In this document: piece after piece, positions 43,874 to 53,673 of the stretch | How positions within the stretch are numbered: the stretch's first letter is position 1 | Layout: each line of letters opens with the position of its first letter | NCBI GenBank assembly: GCA_002280855.1 | Contig: NCEU01000007.1 | Span: 248,001 to 312,000, forward strand | DNA: 64,000 bases | DNA from: Sphingomonadales bacterium 32-65-25 | GTDB lineage: Bacteria > Pseudomonadota > Alphaproteobacteria > Sphingomonadales > Sphingomonadaceae | Reading direction: 5' to 3' | Made by a program: the position numbers and the translations under genes | Notes under the pieces: generated by a model | Told to the model about the DNA's origin: nothing | Database searches by the model: none | Seen by the model: the letters and a program-made list of their open reading frames with translations, nothing else

Positions 43874-45166
43874 TTACGGCTTTTCCAGCAGTATACGGCG
43901 CGCCAGCCACCAACCTTGCACGATGCGCACGCCATAACCGGCGGCATAGGCCATCGCCAGTCCGGTGATCCCGAACGGCGGCACCAGCACCAGGGCCAGC
44001 GCCAGCATCAGCGCCGCGCCGGCCACCATGAAGATCAGTGTTTCGCGGCTGCGGCCTGCCATGGTGATGATTGCGCCTGACGGTCCGGCCAGGATTCCCA
44101 GCATATTGGCCGCTACCAGCCATTGCAGCAGGGGCGCTGCGCCCGCAAAGGCCGGGCCAAATAACAGGGTCAACACCGGTTCCGGCCAGATCAGCAGCGG
44201 CAGCGCCAGCGGAAGAGTGGAGGCAAGCGCGGCATAGCGATAACGGCGCAGGCGGCGATGCGCCAGATCGCGCCGGCCTTGGCGCAGATCGCCCGACACC
44301 GGAGCCGACATCATGGTCGTGACGGTCGAATAGACCACGGCAAAGGGCATGGCGACCTGCCATGCGGCCCGGAACGCCCCGGCGTCGCCCGCGCTTCCCA
44401 GCGTGCCGGCCAGAAACTGTGGCAACCATTGGCCGAAGAACATCAGGAAGGAGATCATCATCATGGGTGAGCCGTCCACCCAGGGCGAGGGGGCATCGGC
44501 CACCGGCGCCGAACCCCAGTCCCGCGTTTGCCGCCACAACAGTGCAAACAGCAGTGCCATCAGGGCCACCAGGCAAGCGGTTGCGGCGAGCACGCTGCCC
44601 ACCGCCTCGATGCGGCCGCCGGTGAGCAACATCAGGCCCAGCGCCAGCGCCAGCGGCACCGTGAAAAGGCCATCGAACAATTGCGCCCAAACCGCATTGC
44701 CCATCCCGCGCACCAGGCCCAGGCCCATCAGGTAAAAGGCGTTGGCCGCCACAAAGCCGGTCGCCGCCAGCAGCGCGCCTTCTTGCGCCGGGGCAAAGCC
44801 GGCGTTCAGCAACAGCCAGACACCGCCAGCGTAAAGCCCGGTGACCAGCGCGGCGAGCGGCGCCACGAACCGCAGATAATGGCGCATGTGGCTGGCCGAC
44901 GCCGCCTTGTCGCCCAACCGCAGGTGGGCAGCGACTTCGCGCAGGGCGAGTTGATCACAGCCAACGACGGCGAGAATGGAAACCAGCTGCGCCGTCTGGA
45001 TCGCCATGGCATAGCTGCCCAGCACTTCCGGGCCGCCGGCACGGGCCAACAGCAGGGTGACAATGAGGCCGGTGGCGATATTGCCGGCCTTGATGCCCAT
45101 CACGCTGGCATAGCGTAGCAGCGGCGCGATATTGGCGCGCCAGCCCGAAGGCGGCCCGTCAGGCAT
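43874..45166 (-). CDS. Wzx-like polysaccharide flippase (MOP superfamily)
   Basis: 430-residue membrane protein with about twelve hydrophobic segments, starting at GIKAGNIATGLIVTLLLARAGGPEVLGSYAMA, the usual opening of lipid-linked oligosaccharide exporters. It would move an undecaprenyl-linked glycan or similar lipid across the inner membrane. The ATG lies eight bases inside the parE stop, so it depends on parE transcription or re-initiation. No Wzy polymerase or glycosyltransferase is within the window. Confidence 0.85.
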   Translation of the reverse strand: MPDGPPSGWRANIAPLLRYASVMGIKAGNIATGLIVTLLLARAGGPEVLGSYAMAIQTAQLVSILAVVGCDQLALREVAAHLRLGDKAASASHMRHYLRFVAPLAALVTGLYAGGVWLLLNAGFAPAQEGALLAATGFVAANAFYLMGLGLVRGMGNAVWAQLFDGLFTVPLALALGLMLLTGGRIEAVGSVLAATACLVALMALLFALLWRQTRDWGSAPVADAPSPWVDGSPMMMISFLMFFGQWLPQFLAGTLGSAGDAGAFRAAWQVAMPFAVVYSTVTTMMSAPVSGDLRQGRRDLAHRRLRRYRYAALASTLPLALPLLIWPEPVLTLLFGPAFAGAAPLLQWLVAANMLGILAGPSGAIITMAGRSRETLIFMVAGAALMLALALVLVPPFGITGLAMAYAAGYGVRIVQGWWLARRILLEKP

Positions 45167-47150
45167 CGATGGCGTCGGCCTCGATCGAGGTGGCGTGGCT
45201 CTGGATGAAGTGGAAACGATGTTCCGGGTTGCGGCCCATCAGCCGTTCCACCAGATCGGCGACATCGGCCCTGCCATCCACATCCTCGGGCAGCTTCACC
45301 CGGATCAGGCTGCGGCGGGCCGGATCCATGGTGGTTTCCTTCAACTGCGACGGGTTCATTTCCCCCAAGCCCTTGAATCGGCTCACCTCAACCTTGGACT
45401 TGCCGCTGAACACTGTCTTCATCAGCTCGGCGCGGTGGGCATCATCGCGGGCATAGGCAACCGTGCCGCCAGCCGCCAAGCGATAGAGCGGCGGCTGCGC
45501 GAGATAAAGCCGGCCATCGCGCACCAAGCCCGGCATTTCGCGGAAGAAGAAGGTCATCAGCAGGGTGGCGATATGGGCGCCGTCGACGTCGGCATCGGTC
45601 ATGATGACAATGCGTTCATAGCGCAGATTTTCCGGGCTGTACTTGTCGCGCGTGCCGCAGCCCATGGCGAGCGTGAGATCGGCGATCTCGTTGTTGGCGC
45701 CGATCTTGGCCATGTTGGCGCTGGCCACGTTCAAAATCTTGCCGCGGATGGGCAGGATCGCCTGCGTGTTGCGATTGCGCGCCTGTTTGGCACTGCCGCC
45801 GGCCGAATCGCCTTCAACGATGAACAATTCGGTGCCCACCGCGTCATCGCGGGCGCAATCGGTGAGCTTGCCGGGCAGGCGCAGACTGGATTTGCTGGTG
45901 GCGGTCTTGCGCTTCACCATCATTTCCTGGCGGCGGCGCAACCGGTCTTCCATGCGCTCCACCACGAAGGCGAGCAGCGCCTTGCCGCGTTCACCATTGG
46001 CCACCAGCCAGTGATCGAAATGATCCTTGATAGCGTTTTCCACCAACCGCGTGGCCTCCGGGCTGGTCAGCCGGTCCTTGGTCTGGCTCTGGAACTGCGG
46101 ATCGCGGATGAACAGGGAGAGCATGATCTCCGCGCCGGCAAACACGTCTTCGCCGGAAAGATCGCTGGCCTTCTTGTTGCCGGTGAGGCCGGCGTAGTTT
46201 TTCAGGCCGCGGGTCAGTGCCAACCGCAGGCCGGCTTCATGCGTGCCGCCATCGGGGGTGGGGATGGTGTTGCAATAGAAGCTGGCGGAACCTTCGCCAT
46301 ATTGCGGCCAGGCGCAGGCCCATTCCACCGCACCCATCGGCTTGCCATCGGGGCCAGCCGGCAGATCGGTGCGGCCGGCAAACAGATCGGGCACCACCAG
46401 CGGGCGGTTGTCGAGCCGCTCCTTCAGATGATCGGCCAGGCCGCCGGGGAAGGTGAAGACGGCGGTTTCCGGCACATCGGGCGTCGCCAGTTCCGGCGCA
46501 CAGCGCCAGCGGATCTCGACACCGCCGAACAGATAGGCCTTGGACCGGGCCAGCTTGTAGAGGCGGGCCGGCTTGAAGCGGGCATCGTCGCCAAAGATTT
46601 CGGCATCGGGGTGGAATTTGACGCTGGTGCCGCGCCGGTTCTGCGTCGGGCCCAGTTCCTCGATCTTGCCTTGCGGAATCCCGCGCGAATAACGCTGGCG
46701 ATACAGCAATTTGTTGCGGGCGACTTCCACCACGGTTTCATCAGACAGGGCGTTGACGACACTTATACCCACGCCGTGCAGGCCGCCGCTGGTGGCATAG
46801 GCCTTGCCGCTGAACTTGCCGCCGCTGTGCAGCATGGTCATGATCACTTCCAGCGCCGATTTGTCGGGAAAGCGCGGGTGGGGATCAACCGGGATACCGC
46901 GGCCATTGTCGCTGATACTAAGGCTGTTGTCGGCGTCCAGCGTCACCTCGATGCGGCTGGCGTGGCCGGCCACCGCTTCGTCCATGGCGTTGTCCAGCAC
47001 TTCGGCGGCGAGATGGTGAAGCGCGCGTTCGTCGGTGCCGCCGATATACATGCCGGGGCGGCGGCGGACGGGCTCGAGCCCCTCCAGCACCTCGATATGG
47101 CTGGCATCATAATCGGCGGAGCTTTGCGTGGCAGCGAACAGATCGGACAT
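45159..47150 (-). CDS. parE: DNA topoisomerase IV subunit B
   Basis: 663-residue ATPase subunit of topoisomerase IV, which unlinks daughter chromosomes. GHKL ATP-binding motifs are EVLDNAMDEAV, SDNGRGIPVD and TSGGLHGVGISVVNALS. The TOPRIM motifs are IVEGDSAGGSA and TDADVDGAHI. Length and the RNRNTQAILPIRGKILN stretch fit ParE rather than the longer GyrB. It is the first gene of the transcription unit that continues into the flippase and LuxC/LuxE cassette. Confidence 0.92.
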   Translation of the reverse strand: MSDLFAATQSSADYDASHIEVLEGLEPVRRRPGMYIGGTDERALHHLAAEVLDNAMDEAVAGHASRIEVTLDADNSLSISDNGRGIPVDPHPRFPDKSALEVIMTMLHSGGKFSGKAYATSGGLHGVGISVVNALSDETVVEVARNKLLYRQRYSRGIPQGKIEELGPTQNRRGTSVKFHPDAEIFGDDARFKPARLYKLARSKAYLFGGVEIRWRCAPELATPDVPETAVFTFPGGLADHLKERLDNRPLVVPDLFAGRTDLPAGPDGKPMGAVEWACAWPQYGEGSASFYCNTIPTPDGGTHEAGLRLALTRGLKNYAGLTGNKKASDLSGEDVFAGAEIMLSLFIRDPQFQSQTKDRLTSPEATRLVENAIKDHFDHWLVANGERGKALLAFVVERMEDRLRRRQEMMVKRKTATSKSSLRLPGKLTDCARDDAVGTELFIVEGDSAGGSAKQARNRNTQAILPIRGKILNVASANMAKIGANNEIADLTLAMGCGTRDKYSPENLRYERIVIMTDADVDGAHIATLLMTFFFREMPGLVRDGRLYLAQPPLYRLAAGGTVAYARDDAHRAELMKTVFSGKSKVEVSRFKGLGEMNPSQLKETTMDPARRSLIRVKLPEDVDGRADVADLVERLMGRNPEHRFHFIQSHATSIEADAIDA

Positions 47151-47261
47151 GGGCCCTGTATAGGGCGCAGCCGCGCGGGCCGCCAGCGGCTAGGCCTGTT
47201 TGACCGGGTGCGACAATTTTTTTTGGCCGTACGCCATTTCGCGCATTGTTCTGTAACATTG

Positions 47262-47345
47262 TGCGGTGCACAAGGGCCTTGCCAATATGGCGATCCTCCC
47301 CAAGGATTTACTAGGGTCGGAACTCAGGTTCCGGCCCATTTTTTT
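47262..47345 (+). ncRNA. Candidate small RNA with CCUCC loop and terminator
   Basis: A clean Rho-independent terminator stands here although no plus-strand gene precedes it. Just upstream ATCCT (47293-47297) and AGGAT (47303-47307) form a small hairpin that exposes CCTCCCC. Alphaproteobacterial small RNAs often carry CCUCC loops that mask ribosome sites. The 5' end is uncertain; TAACAT at 47254 could be a -10 element, without a clear -35. Alternatively it is a terminated leader of amt. Confidence 0.5.
47314..47345 (+). terminator. Orphan Rho-independent terminator
   Basis: GGGTCGGAAC (47314-47323) pairs with GTTCCGGCCC (47328-47337) including one G-U, with a TCAG loop and a run of seven T starting at 47339. 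Confidence 0.85.
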
Positions 47346-47634
47346 AATGTTTAACGTGGCTTGGTTGGAATCAAGGAAGCGGTTCCGCGGCCGCACGGGA
47401 ATGTTGCGCTGCACAAAAAGCGCGCCATCCTCGTTCGGGATGGGTGGAGCGTGATTCGTCACCCGCAGCCAGCCGGCGGCACTTTGGCCCGGAGCGAGCC
47501 GGCCACTGCACCTTCTGCATGAATGCCGCCACCGCCATTTTGCCACTATCGCCGGTCGCCTTGACCATGGTTCAGCAAACGTCTGAACGCTTTATCTGAC
47601 AGGCGCCCGTCAGAGTTTGAGTGCAGAGGGAAAA

Positions 47635-48984
47635 ATGAGGATGTTCGACAGTTTGCCGGGTTCGGCCAAGCGGGCCGCTGCCGCCCTGCTGCCTGCCCTA
47701 TTGCTGGCCACGCCCGTCTTGGCCGCTGACGCGGCGCCGGTTCCCGACAAGGGCGACACCGCGTGGATGATGGTCTCCACCTTGCTGGTGCTGCTGATGA
47801 TCCTGCCCGGGCTGCAGCTGTTCTACGGCGGCCTCACCCGCACCAAGAACATGCTTTCCACCATGACGCAGATCGGCGCCGCCACCTGCCTGGCGATGCT
47901 GATGTGGGTGGTGTTCGGCTATTCGCTGACCTTCGGGCCCGAAGCTGTCGGTGCGCTGAAGCCGTTCATTGGCGGCCTTGATCGGCTGTTCCTGGCTGGC
48001 ATCACGCCGGCGTCCACCGCGGCGACCTTTTCCGCTGGTGTTGTCATCCCCGAATATGTCTTCGTCTGCTTCCAGATGACCTTTGCCGCCATCACCGTCA
48101 GCCTCGTGCTCGGTTCGGTGGTGGAGCGCGTCAAGTTCTCGGCCGTGCTGATCTTCACGCTCGTGTGGTTGCCGATCGTCTATCTGCCGATCGCGCACAT
48201 GGTGTGGGCCTCGTCGGGCCTGTTCTTCACCATGGGTGCGCTCGATTTTGCCGGTGGCACCGTTGTCCATATCAATGCCGGCGTGTCGGCGCTGGTCGCC
48301 GCGATCATCCAGGGCAAGCGCATCGGTTACGGCCGCGAGATCATGGCGCCGCATTCGCTCACTCTCACTTTGGTGGGCACCGGCATGCTGTGGGTCGGCT
48401 GGTTCGGCTTCAACGCCGGCTCCGCGCTGGAAGCCAATGGCTCGGCGGCGCTGGCGATGATCAACACGTTCGTGGCCACGGCCTCGGGCGCGCTGGCCTG
48501 GCTGGCAGTGGAAAAGCTCGCCGGTCACAAGCCGTCGGGGCTGGGGCTTGCGTCAGGTATCATCGCTGGCCTGGTGGCCGTTACCCCGGCGGCGGGTCTG
48601 GCCGGGCCGATGGGCGCCATCCTGCTCGGCGCCTTGGCATCAGCGGTCTGCTATTTTGCCGTGACCACGCTCAAGCCGCGCTTTGGCTATGACGATTCGC
48701 TCGATGCGTTCGGCATCCACGGCGTCGGCGGCATTGTTGGCGCGGTCGGCACCGGCGTTGTCACCTCGCCGGCGCTGGGCGGGCAGGGGGCGGCGAATTT
48801 CGACATGGCTGGCCAGATCGGCGTTCAGCTTGCCGCCGTGGGGACCACGATCGTCTGGGCGACCGTTGGGACTGTGGTGGCGGTGTACGTCGCCAAGGCG
48901 GTGACGGGGTTGCGTGTGAGCAGCGACGTGGAGCGCGAGGGGCTCGATCTGGGCGAGCATGGCGAGCGCGCGTATAATCCGTGA
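47635..48984 (+). CDS. amt: Ammonium transporter
   Basis: 449-residue AmtB-family channel. A signal-like segment (residues 10-37) is followed by eleven membrane helices. The pore histidines are in VVHINAG and FGIHGVGG; MLWVGWFGFNAGSAL is the family signature. AGAGGG precedes ATG 47635, which is preferred to an upstream TTG. In many bacteria glnK precedes amtB; here the PII gene is 1.7 kb away with glnA. Convergent with glnA through a shared terminator. Confidence 0.93.
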   Translation: MRMFDSLPGSAKRAAAALLPALLLATPVLAADAAPVPDKGDTAWMMVSTLLVLLMILPGLQLFYGGLTRTKNMLSTMTQIGAATCLAMLMWVVFGYSLTFGPEAVGALKPFIGGLDRLFLAGITPASTAATFSAGVVIPEYVFVCFQMTFAAITVSLVLGSVVERVKFSAVLIFTLVWLPIVYLPIAHMVWASSGLFFTMGALDFAGGTVVHINAGVSALVAAIIQGKRIGYGREIMAPHSLTLTLVGTGMLWVGWFGFNAGSALEANGSAALAMINTFVATASGALAWLAVEKLAGHKPSGLGLASGIIAGLVAVTPAAGLAGPMGAILLGALASAVCYFAVTTLKPRFGYDDSLDAFGIHGVGGIVGAVGTGVVTSPALGGQGAANFDMAGQIGVQLAAVGTTIVWATVGTVVAVYVAKAVTGLRVSSDVEREGLDLGEHGERAYNP

Positions 48985-49185
48985 GTTGAGCCGGGACGTC
49001 GCCCGCCCTTTGCCCTTTTGTTCCAGCACCCGCTCAGGCTGAGCTTGTCAAAGCCGGTTTGCGCTTGGCCCTGAAGCGCGAGCTTGCGGGAAGGGTGCGG
49101 CCGGCGGCAAAGCCGCCGAGTCTGTTTGGGCGATCAAGGTAGAAGGCATGGAAGTGCGTAGCGGAGCCACGCTGTCGGACGAATC
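48985..49185. other. Spacer after amt with a recurrent palindromic motif
   Basis: No gene. At 49032-49057 it contains GCTCAGGCTGAGC followed by TTGTCAAAGCCGG, which I recall as a recurrent intergenic repeat in sphingomonads and xanthomonads; this recollection is not verified here. Confidence 0.4.
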
Positions 49186-49216
49186 AAAAAAGGCGGCCTA
49201 TGGGGGCCGCCTTTTT
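49186..49216. terminator. Bidirectional terminator between amt and glnA
   Basis: AAAAAGGCGGCC (49187-49198) pairs with GGCCGCCTTTTT (49205-49216) across a six-base loop; T runs flank it on both strands, so it can serve both convergent genes. Confidence 0.85.
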
Positions 49217-49281
49217 CGATCGCCGTCAGATCTTGCCGGAGTCGGCAAATAGCTGTCGCCATTTGCGCGCCCGGCTGTGAT

Positions 49282-50691
49282 TTACGCGCTGTAGTACATG
49301 TCGAATTCAACCGGCGCCGGCGTCATCTCCCACCGCATCACCTCTTCCATCTTCAATTCGATATAGGAATCGATCTGGTCGTCGGTGAACACGCCGCCCT
49401 TGGTGAACACGGCGCGGCTCTTGTCCAGAGCAGCCAGCGCTTCACGCAGCGAAGCACATACAGTCGGCACCTTCTTCAGTTCGCGCGGCGGCAGGTCGTA
49501 CAGGTTCTTGTCCATGGCCGGGCCGGGATGGATGCGGTTTTCGATGCCATCGAGGCCCGCCATCAGCAGCGCGGTATAGGCCAGGTACGGGTTGGCCAGT
49601 GCATCCGGGAAGCGCACTTCGACGCGCTTGGACTTGGTGCCGGTGCCGTACGGAATGCGGCACGAGGCCGAACGGTTGCGGCTGGAATAGGCCAGCAGCA
49701 CCGGGGCTTCGAAACCGGGCACCAGGCGCTTGTAGCTGTTGGTGCCGGGGTTGGTGAAGGCGTTGCAGGCCTTGGCGTGCTTGATGATGCCGCCGATGAA
49801 GAACAGCGCCATTTCGCTGAGGCCGGCATATTGATCGCCAGCGAACAGCGGGGTCTTGCCGTTCCAGATCGAAAGGTGGGTGTGCATGCCGCTGCCGTTG
49901 TCGTCCTTGATCGGCTTGGGCATGAAGGTCGCGGTCTTGCCATAGGCATGGGCGACCTGGTGCACGACGTACTTGTACACCTGCATGCGATCGGCAGTCT
50001 CGACCAGCTTGCCGAAGGTCAGGCCCAGTTCGTGCTGGGCGCTGGCGACTTCGTGGTGATGCTTGTCGCAGGGCAGGCCCATTTCCAGCATGGTGGCGAC
50101 CATTTCGGCGCGCAGATCAACGGCGCTGTCCACCGGGGCGCAGGGGAAATAACCACCCTTGGCGCGCGGACGGTGGGCCATGTTGCCCTGCTCATACTGG
50201 CGGCCGCTGTTGGTAGGCAGTTCGATATCGTCGAGGTGGAAGAAGCCTTCGTTGTAACCCAGGCCAAAGCGCACATCGTCGAACACGAAGAATTCGGCTT
50301 CCGGGCCGACATAGACGGTGTCGCCGATGCCGCTGGCCTTCAGATAGGCTTCGCCGCGCTTGGCGGTGGAGCGCGGATCGCGGCCATACAGCTGACCGGT
50401 CGACGGCTCGACGATATCGCAAACGAGGATCATCATCGGCGTGGCCGAGAAGGGATCGATATAGGTCGCTTCCAGATCCGGCATCAGGATCATGTCGCTT
50501 TCGTTGATCGCCTTCCAGCCGGCGATCGACGAGCCATCGAACATGAAACCGTCGTTGAGCATGTCTTCGTCGATCACACCCGACACCATGGTCAAATGCT
50601 GCCACTTGCCCTTGGGATCGGTGAAGCGCAGATCGACCCACTCGATCTCCTTTTCCTTGATCATCGCCAGAATGTCAGCAGCCGTGGTCAT
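49282..50691 (-). CDS. glnA: Glutamine synthetase type I
   Basis: 469-residue ammonium-assimilating enzyme of the dodecameric class. Signatures: [12 protein letters not shown], the ATP site [18 protein letters not shown], and [10 protein letters not shown], whose Tyr is the adenylylation site controlled by GlnE. It is about 38 bases downstream of glnB in the usual glnB-glnA order, so the pair is likely nitrogen-regulated. Confidence 0.97.
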   Translation of the reverse strand: MTTAADILAMIKEKEIEWVDLRFTDPKGKWQHLTMVSGVIDEDMLNDGFMFDGSSIAGWKAINESDMILMPDLEATYIDPFSATPMMILVCDIVEPSTGQLYGRDPRSTAKRGEAYLKASGIGDTVYVGPEAEFFVFDDVRFGLGYNEGFFHLDDIELPTNSGRQYEQGNMAHRPRAKGGYFPCAPVDSAVDLRAEMVATMLEMGLPCDKHHHEVASAQHELGLTFGKLVETADRMQVYKYVVHQVAHAYGKTATFMPKPIKDDNGSGMHTHLSIWNGKTPLFAGDQYAGLSEMALFFIGGIIKHAKACNAFTNPGTNSYKRLVPGFEAPVLLAYSSRNRSASCRIPYGTGTKSKRVEVRFPDALANPYLAYTALLMAGLDGIENRIHPGPAMDKNLYDLPPRELKKVPTVCASLREALAALDKSRAVFTKGGVFTDDQIDSYIELKMEEVMRWEMTPAPVEFDMYYSA

Positions 50692-50730
50692 CGGATCTTC
50701 CCTTGTCTTCTTCTTGGTTGGCTAAAAAAT

Positions 50731-51138
<408 letters not shown>

Positions 51139-51207
51139 TCAATGCGCTTTTTGGCATGGCCGCGCTACCGGTATTTTCCCCATATGCTGCCGATTTCCAC
51201 ACCGGAA

Positions 51208-51978
51208 TCACACCGTCGTGGCATATCCGCCATCAACGGTGACGACGCTGCCGCACAGGAAATCGCTGGCCCGGCTCGACAGGAAAAGCGCCACGCCGGC
51301 CATGTCGTCCGGCGTGCCCCAGCGCTGCATCGGCGTGGCGGCGCGGAAGGCCTCGCGGAACTCCTCGGCGATGCCGGCGGTCATCTTGGAGGGGAAAAAC
51401 CCCGGTGCGATGGCGTTCACGCTGATGTGCCGCTTGGCCAGGAATTTGGCCATCATTCGCGTCATGTGCAGCACGCCGGCCTTGGACGCGGCATAGCTGT
51501 AAGTTTCCAGATCAGAGACATGCTGGCCATCGATCGAGCCGATGTTGATCACCTTGGCCAGATTGCCAGGGCCGGCGGCGGCCTCCATCAGTGGCGCCAG
51601 TTTCTGGGTGAGGAAGAAGACGGACTTCACATTGATGTCCATCACCTTGTCCCAGCCGGCTTCCGGGAACGCGTCAAACTCGGCCCCCCACGAGGCGCCG
51701 GCATTGTTGAACAAGATGTCGACCTTGGGCGTGACAGCGGCGACGGCGGCGGCAAACCGCTCGATCTCGGCCATCTGGCTGAGATCGGCCGGAATGGCGG
51801 TGCAGGCCGGGCCGAGTTGGGCGGCGAGGCCTTCGCAATCACTGATCTTGCGGCTGGTAATGATCACGCTGGCGCCGTTCTCGATCAGCGCGCGGGCGAT
51901 CATCTCGCCGATGCCGCGGCTGCCGCCGGTGACGACGGCGGTCTTGCCGGCGACGCTGAACAGGGATTCGATCTTCAT
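51208..51978 (-). CDS. RhlG-like short-chain dehydrogenase
   Basis: 256-residue SDR with TGGSRGIGEMIA, NNAGASWGAEFDAFPEAGWDKVMDINV and INIGSIDG, and an APGFFPSKMT segment. This combination resembles Pseudomonas RhlG, a ketoacyl reductase once linked to rhamnolipid synthesis. The catalytic Tyr/Lys are in YSYAASK. It overlaps the MFS start region by four bases, so the two are translated together. Actual substrate unknown. Confidence 0.8.
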   Translation of the reverse strand: MKIESLFSVAGKTAVVTGGSRGIGEMIARALIENGASVIITSRKISDCEGLAAQLGPACTAIPADLSQMAEIERFAAAVAAVTPKVDILFNNAGASWGAEFDAFPEAGWDKVMDINVKSVFFLTQKLAPLMEAAAGPGNLAKVINIGSIDGQHVSDLETYSYAASKAGVLHMTRMMAKFLAKRHISVNAIAPGFFPSKMTAGIAEEFREAFRAATPMQRWGTPDDMAGVALFLSSRASDFLCGSVVTVDGGYATTV

Positions 51979-53612
51979 GTGGCATTGGCTCCGATGATTT
52001 CGCCGGCGGCGCGGGCGCGATCGAGCCGAGTGGCTTCGGCCTTGGGCAGCAGGCGGTAGACGAAATAGAGGCAGATGATGGTGAAGGGGGCCATCAACAG
52101 CAACGCCAGCACCCCAGTGCCAAGGCTGCCGCTGACCTTCGACACAAAGCCGGTGAACCACGGCCCCAGGCCCAGCCCGAACAATGTGGTGCCGATGAAG
52201 AAGGTGGCGGTTGCCGCACCGCGCATGCGCGGCATCACCAGATCCTGCGTCGTGGCGGCTGCCACACCGACATACATGGAACCAAAAACGGTGGTGGGCG
52301 CAAAGCACAGGAAGAAGATCGCCAAATCGCTGGTCGTATACTGCATCCAGATGAAGGGCGCCGGAACCAGCGTGGCCAGCGCACCCACCATGATGCGTCC
52401 GGAAGGATGGCGCTTCTTGGCCCAATCGCCGAGCACGCCGCCAAGGATGGTGCCGACAAATCCGCCGAGCGCGCCGCCGCCGCCCAGGATGAAGGCCACC
52501 GACTCCTTGGTGGCATACCAGGGGATGGGGCCCCCGCTGGCCAGCATCGGTTCGGCAAAGGTGCGCAAGGCATAGGGGGCTGCCCAGAAGCCGACCGAAT
52601 AGCCGACGAAACTGATCGAACCGAAGCCCAGGATGGTGAGCACAAAGGCCGGCGTGCCCCAGATCATCTCGTAGGTTGGCTTGTCGCGGCGCTTGATCGA
52701 TTGCGCCCAGCTGAGCACGGCATAAAGGCCGGTGCCAACGGCAAGGAACTGCGGGATCTCGCCGGTGAAATAGACCAATGTGGCCACCAGCCCGGCGACC
52801 AGCGCCAGCACGGCGACATTTTCCATCAGCGCCCGCCTGCCGAGCAGCGCCATGTTGATCAGGGTCAGCGGCGGGATGACGCTGGCCAGATCGGCGAGGA
52901 AATTGCGGATGATCGTCTTGCCCGGCATCGGCACGGGCGGCGGCAGGCCATCGGCGCGGCCGCGGATCGGTTCGATGAGGGTCGCCACCCACAAGGCCAG
53001 CAACAGCCCGGGGATGCCCACGGCCATGAACGCCGCCTGCCAGCCGACCAGCCCCAGCGGGCCGCCACCGGGATAGGCCGTGTTCCAGCCCTTCACCACC
53101 ACCGCACCGATCAGCAGTGAAACGCCGCCGCCCAGATACAGGCCGGCGGCATAAATGGAGATGGCGGTGGCGCGGCGGGCCTTGGGGAACCAATCGGAAA
53201 TCATCGAATAGGCCGACGGTCCAGCGGCCGCCTCGCCGACGCCGACGCCGATGCGGGCCAGCGAAAGCTGGGTGAAGCTGCCAGCCAGGCCTGACATCGC
53301 CGTCATCCCCGACCAAAGGGTGAGGCCCAGCGCCAGCAGCCGTGTGCGCACCCAGTTGTCCGCCAGCCGGCCAATCGGCACCCCGAACAGCGCGTAGAAG
53401 ACCGCAAAGGCTGTGCCATAGAGGAAGCCCAACTGGGCATCGGTGAGATCGAGATCGCGTTTGATGTCTTCAGCCAGGATCGACAATATCTGCCGATCGA
53501 TGAAGTTCATCACATACACCAGCACGAGCAGCGCCAACACATACCAGGCATAAGGGCCGCCGACCGGTGGAACCGGCTTTCCGGTCTCAGCATCATTGTC
53601 GTGTTCGGCCAT
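51975..53612 (-). CDS. MFS transporter, spinster-like
   Basis: 545-residue carrier with twelve predicted membrane helices. The signature GRLADNWVRTRLLALGLTLWSG in loop 2-3 and ARIGVGVGEAAAGPSAYSMISDWFP mark the spinster-like branch (landmarks GRLADNW, GVGEAA). The sequence between the two halves is longer than usual, explaining the length. It lies 61 bases downstream of the LuxR-type gene, and the RhlG-like gene overlaps its end. The ligand may be a lipid or organic acid. Confidence 0.83.
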   Translation of the reverse strand: MAEHDNDAETGKPVPPVGGPYAWYVLALLVLVYVMNFIDRQILSILAEDIKRDLDLTDAQLGFLYGTAFAVFYALFGVPIGRLADNWVRTRLLALGLTLWSGMTAMSGLAGSFTQLSLARIGVGVGEAAAGPSAYSMISDWFPKARRATAISIYAAGLYLGGGVSLLIGAVVVKGWNTAYPGGGPLGLVGWQAAFMAVGIPGLLLALWVATLIEPIRGRADGLPPPVPMPGKTIIRNFLADLASVIPPLTLINMALLGRRALMENVAVLALVAGLVATLVYFTGEIPQFLAVGTGLYAVLSWAQSIKRRDKPTYEMIWGTPAFVLTILGFGSISFVGYSVGFWAAPYALRTFAEPMLASGGPIPWYATKESVAFILGGGGALGGFVGTILGGVLGDWAKKRHPSGRIMVGALATLVPAPFIWMQYTTSDLAIFFLCFAPTTVFGSMYVGVAAATTQDLVMPRMRGAATATFFIGTTLFGLGLGPWFTGFVSKVSGSLGTGVLALLLMAPFTIICLYFVYRLLPKAEATRLDRARAAGEIIGANAT

Positions 53613-53673
53613 GCGCTGTGCTCACCCCAAGGCTGCCGGGGCGTCTGCGACCCCATTTCAGCGCAAAGGCTTA

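Larger units (their letters stand above)
47151..47634. other. Spacer between parE and amt
   Basis: 484 bases between divergent genes. It contains the candidate small RNA and its terminator on the plus strand. An 18-base near-palindrome (47596-47613, CTGAC/GTCAG ends) lies just before the amt ribosome site. Open frames on both strands here have no start context and low-quality composition. Confidence 0.6.

Noticed and set aside
45132..47354. Plus-strand frame of 740 codons over parE
   Set aside because: Antisense shadow of parE; composition rich in Gly, His and Gln without fold.
47400..47634. NtrC or sigma-54 promoter for amt
   Set aside because: I looked for GG-N10-GC with TGGCAC/TTGC context and found none convincing.
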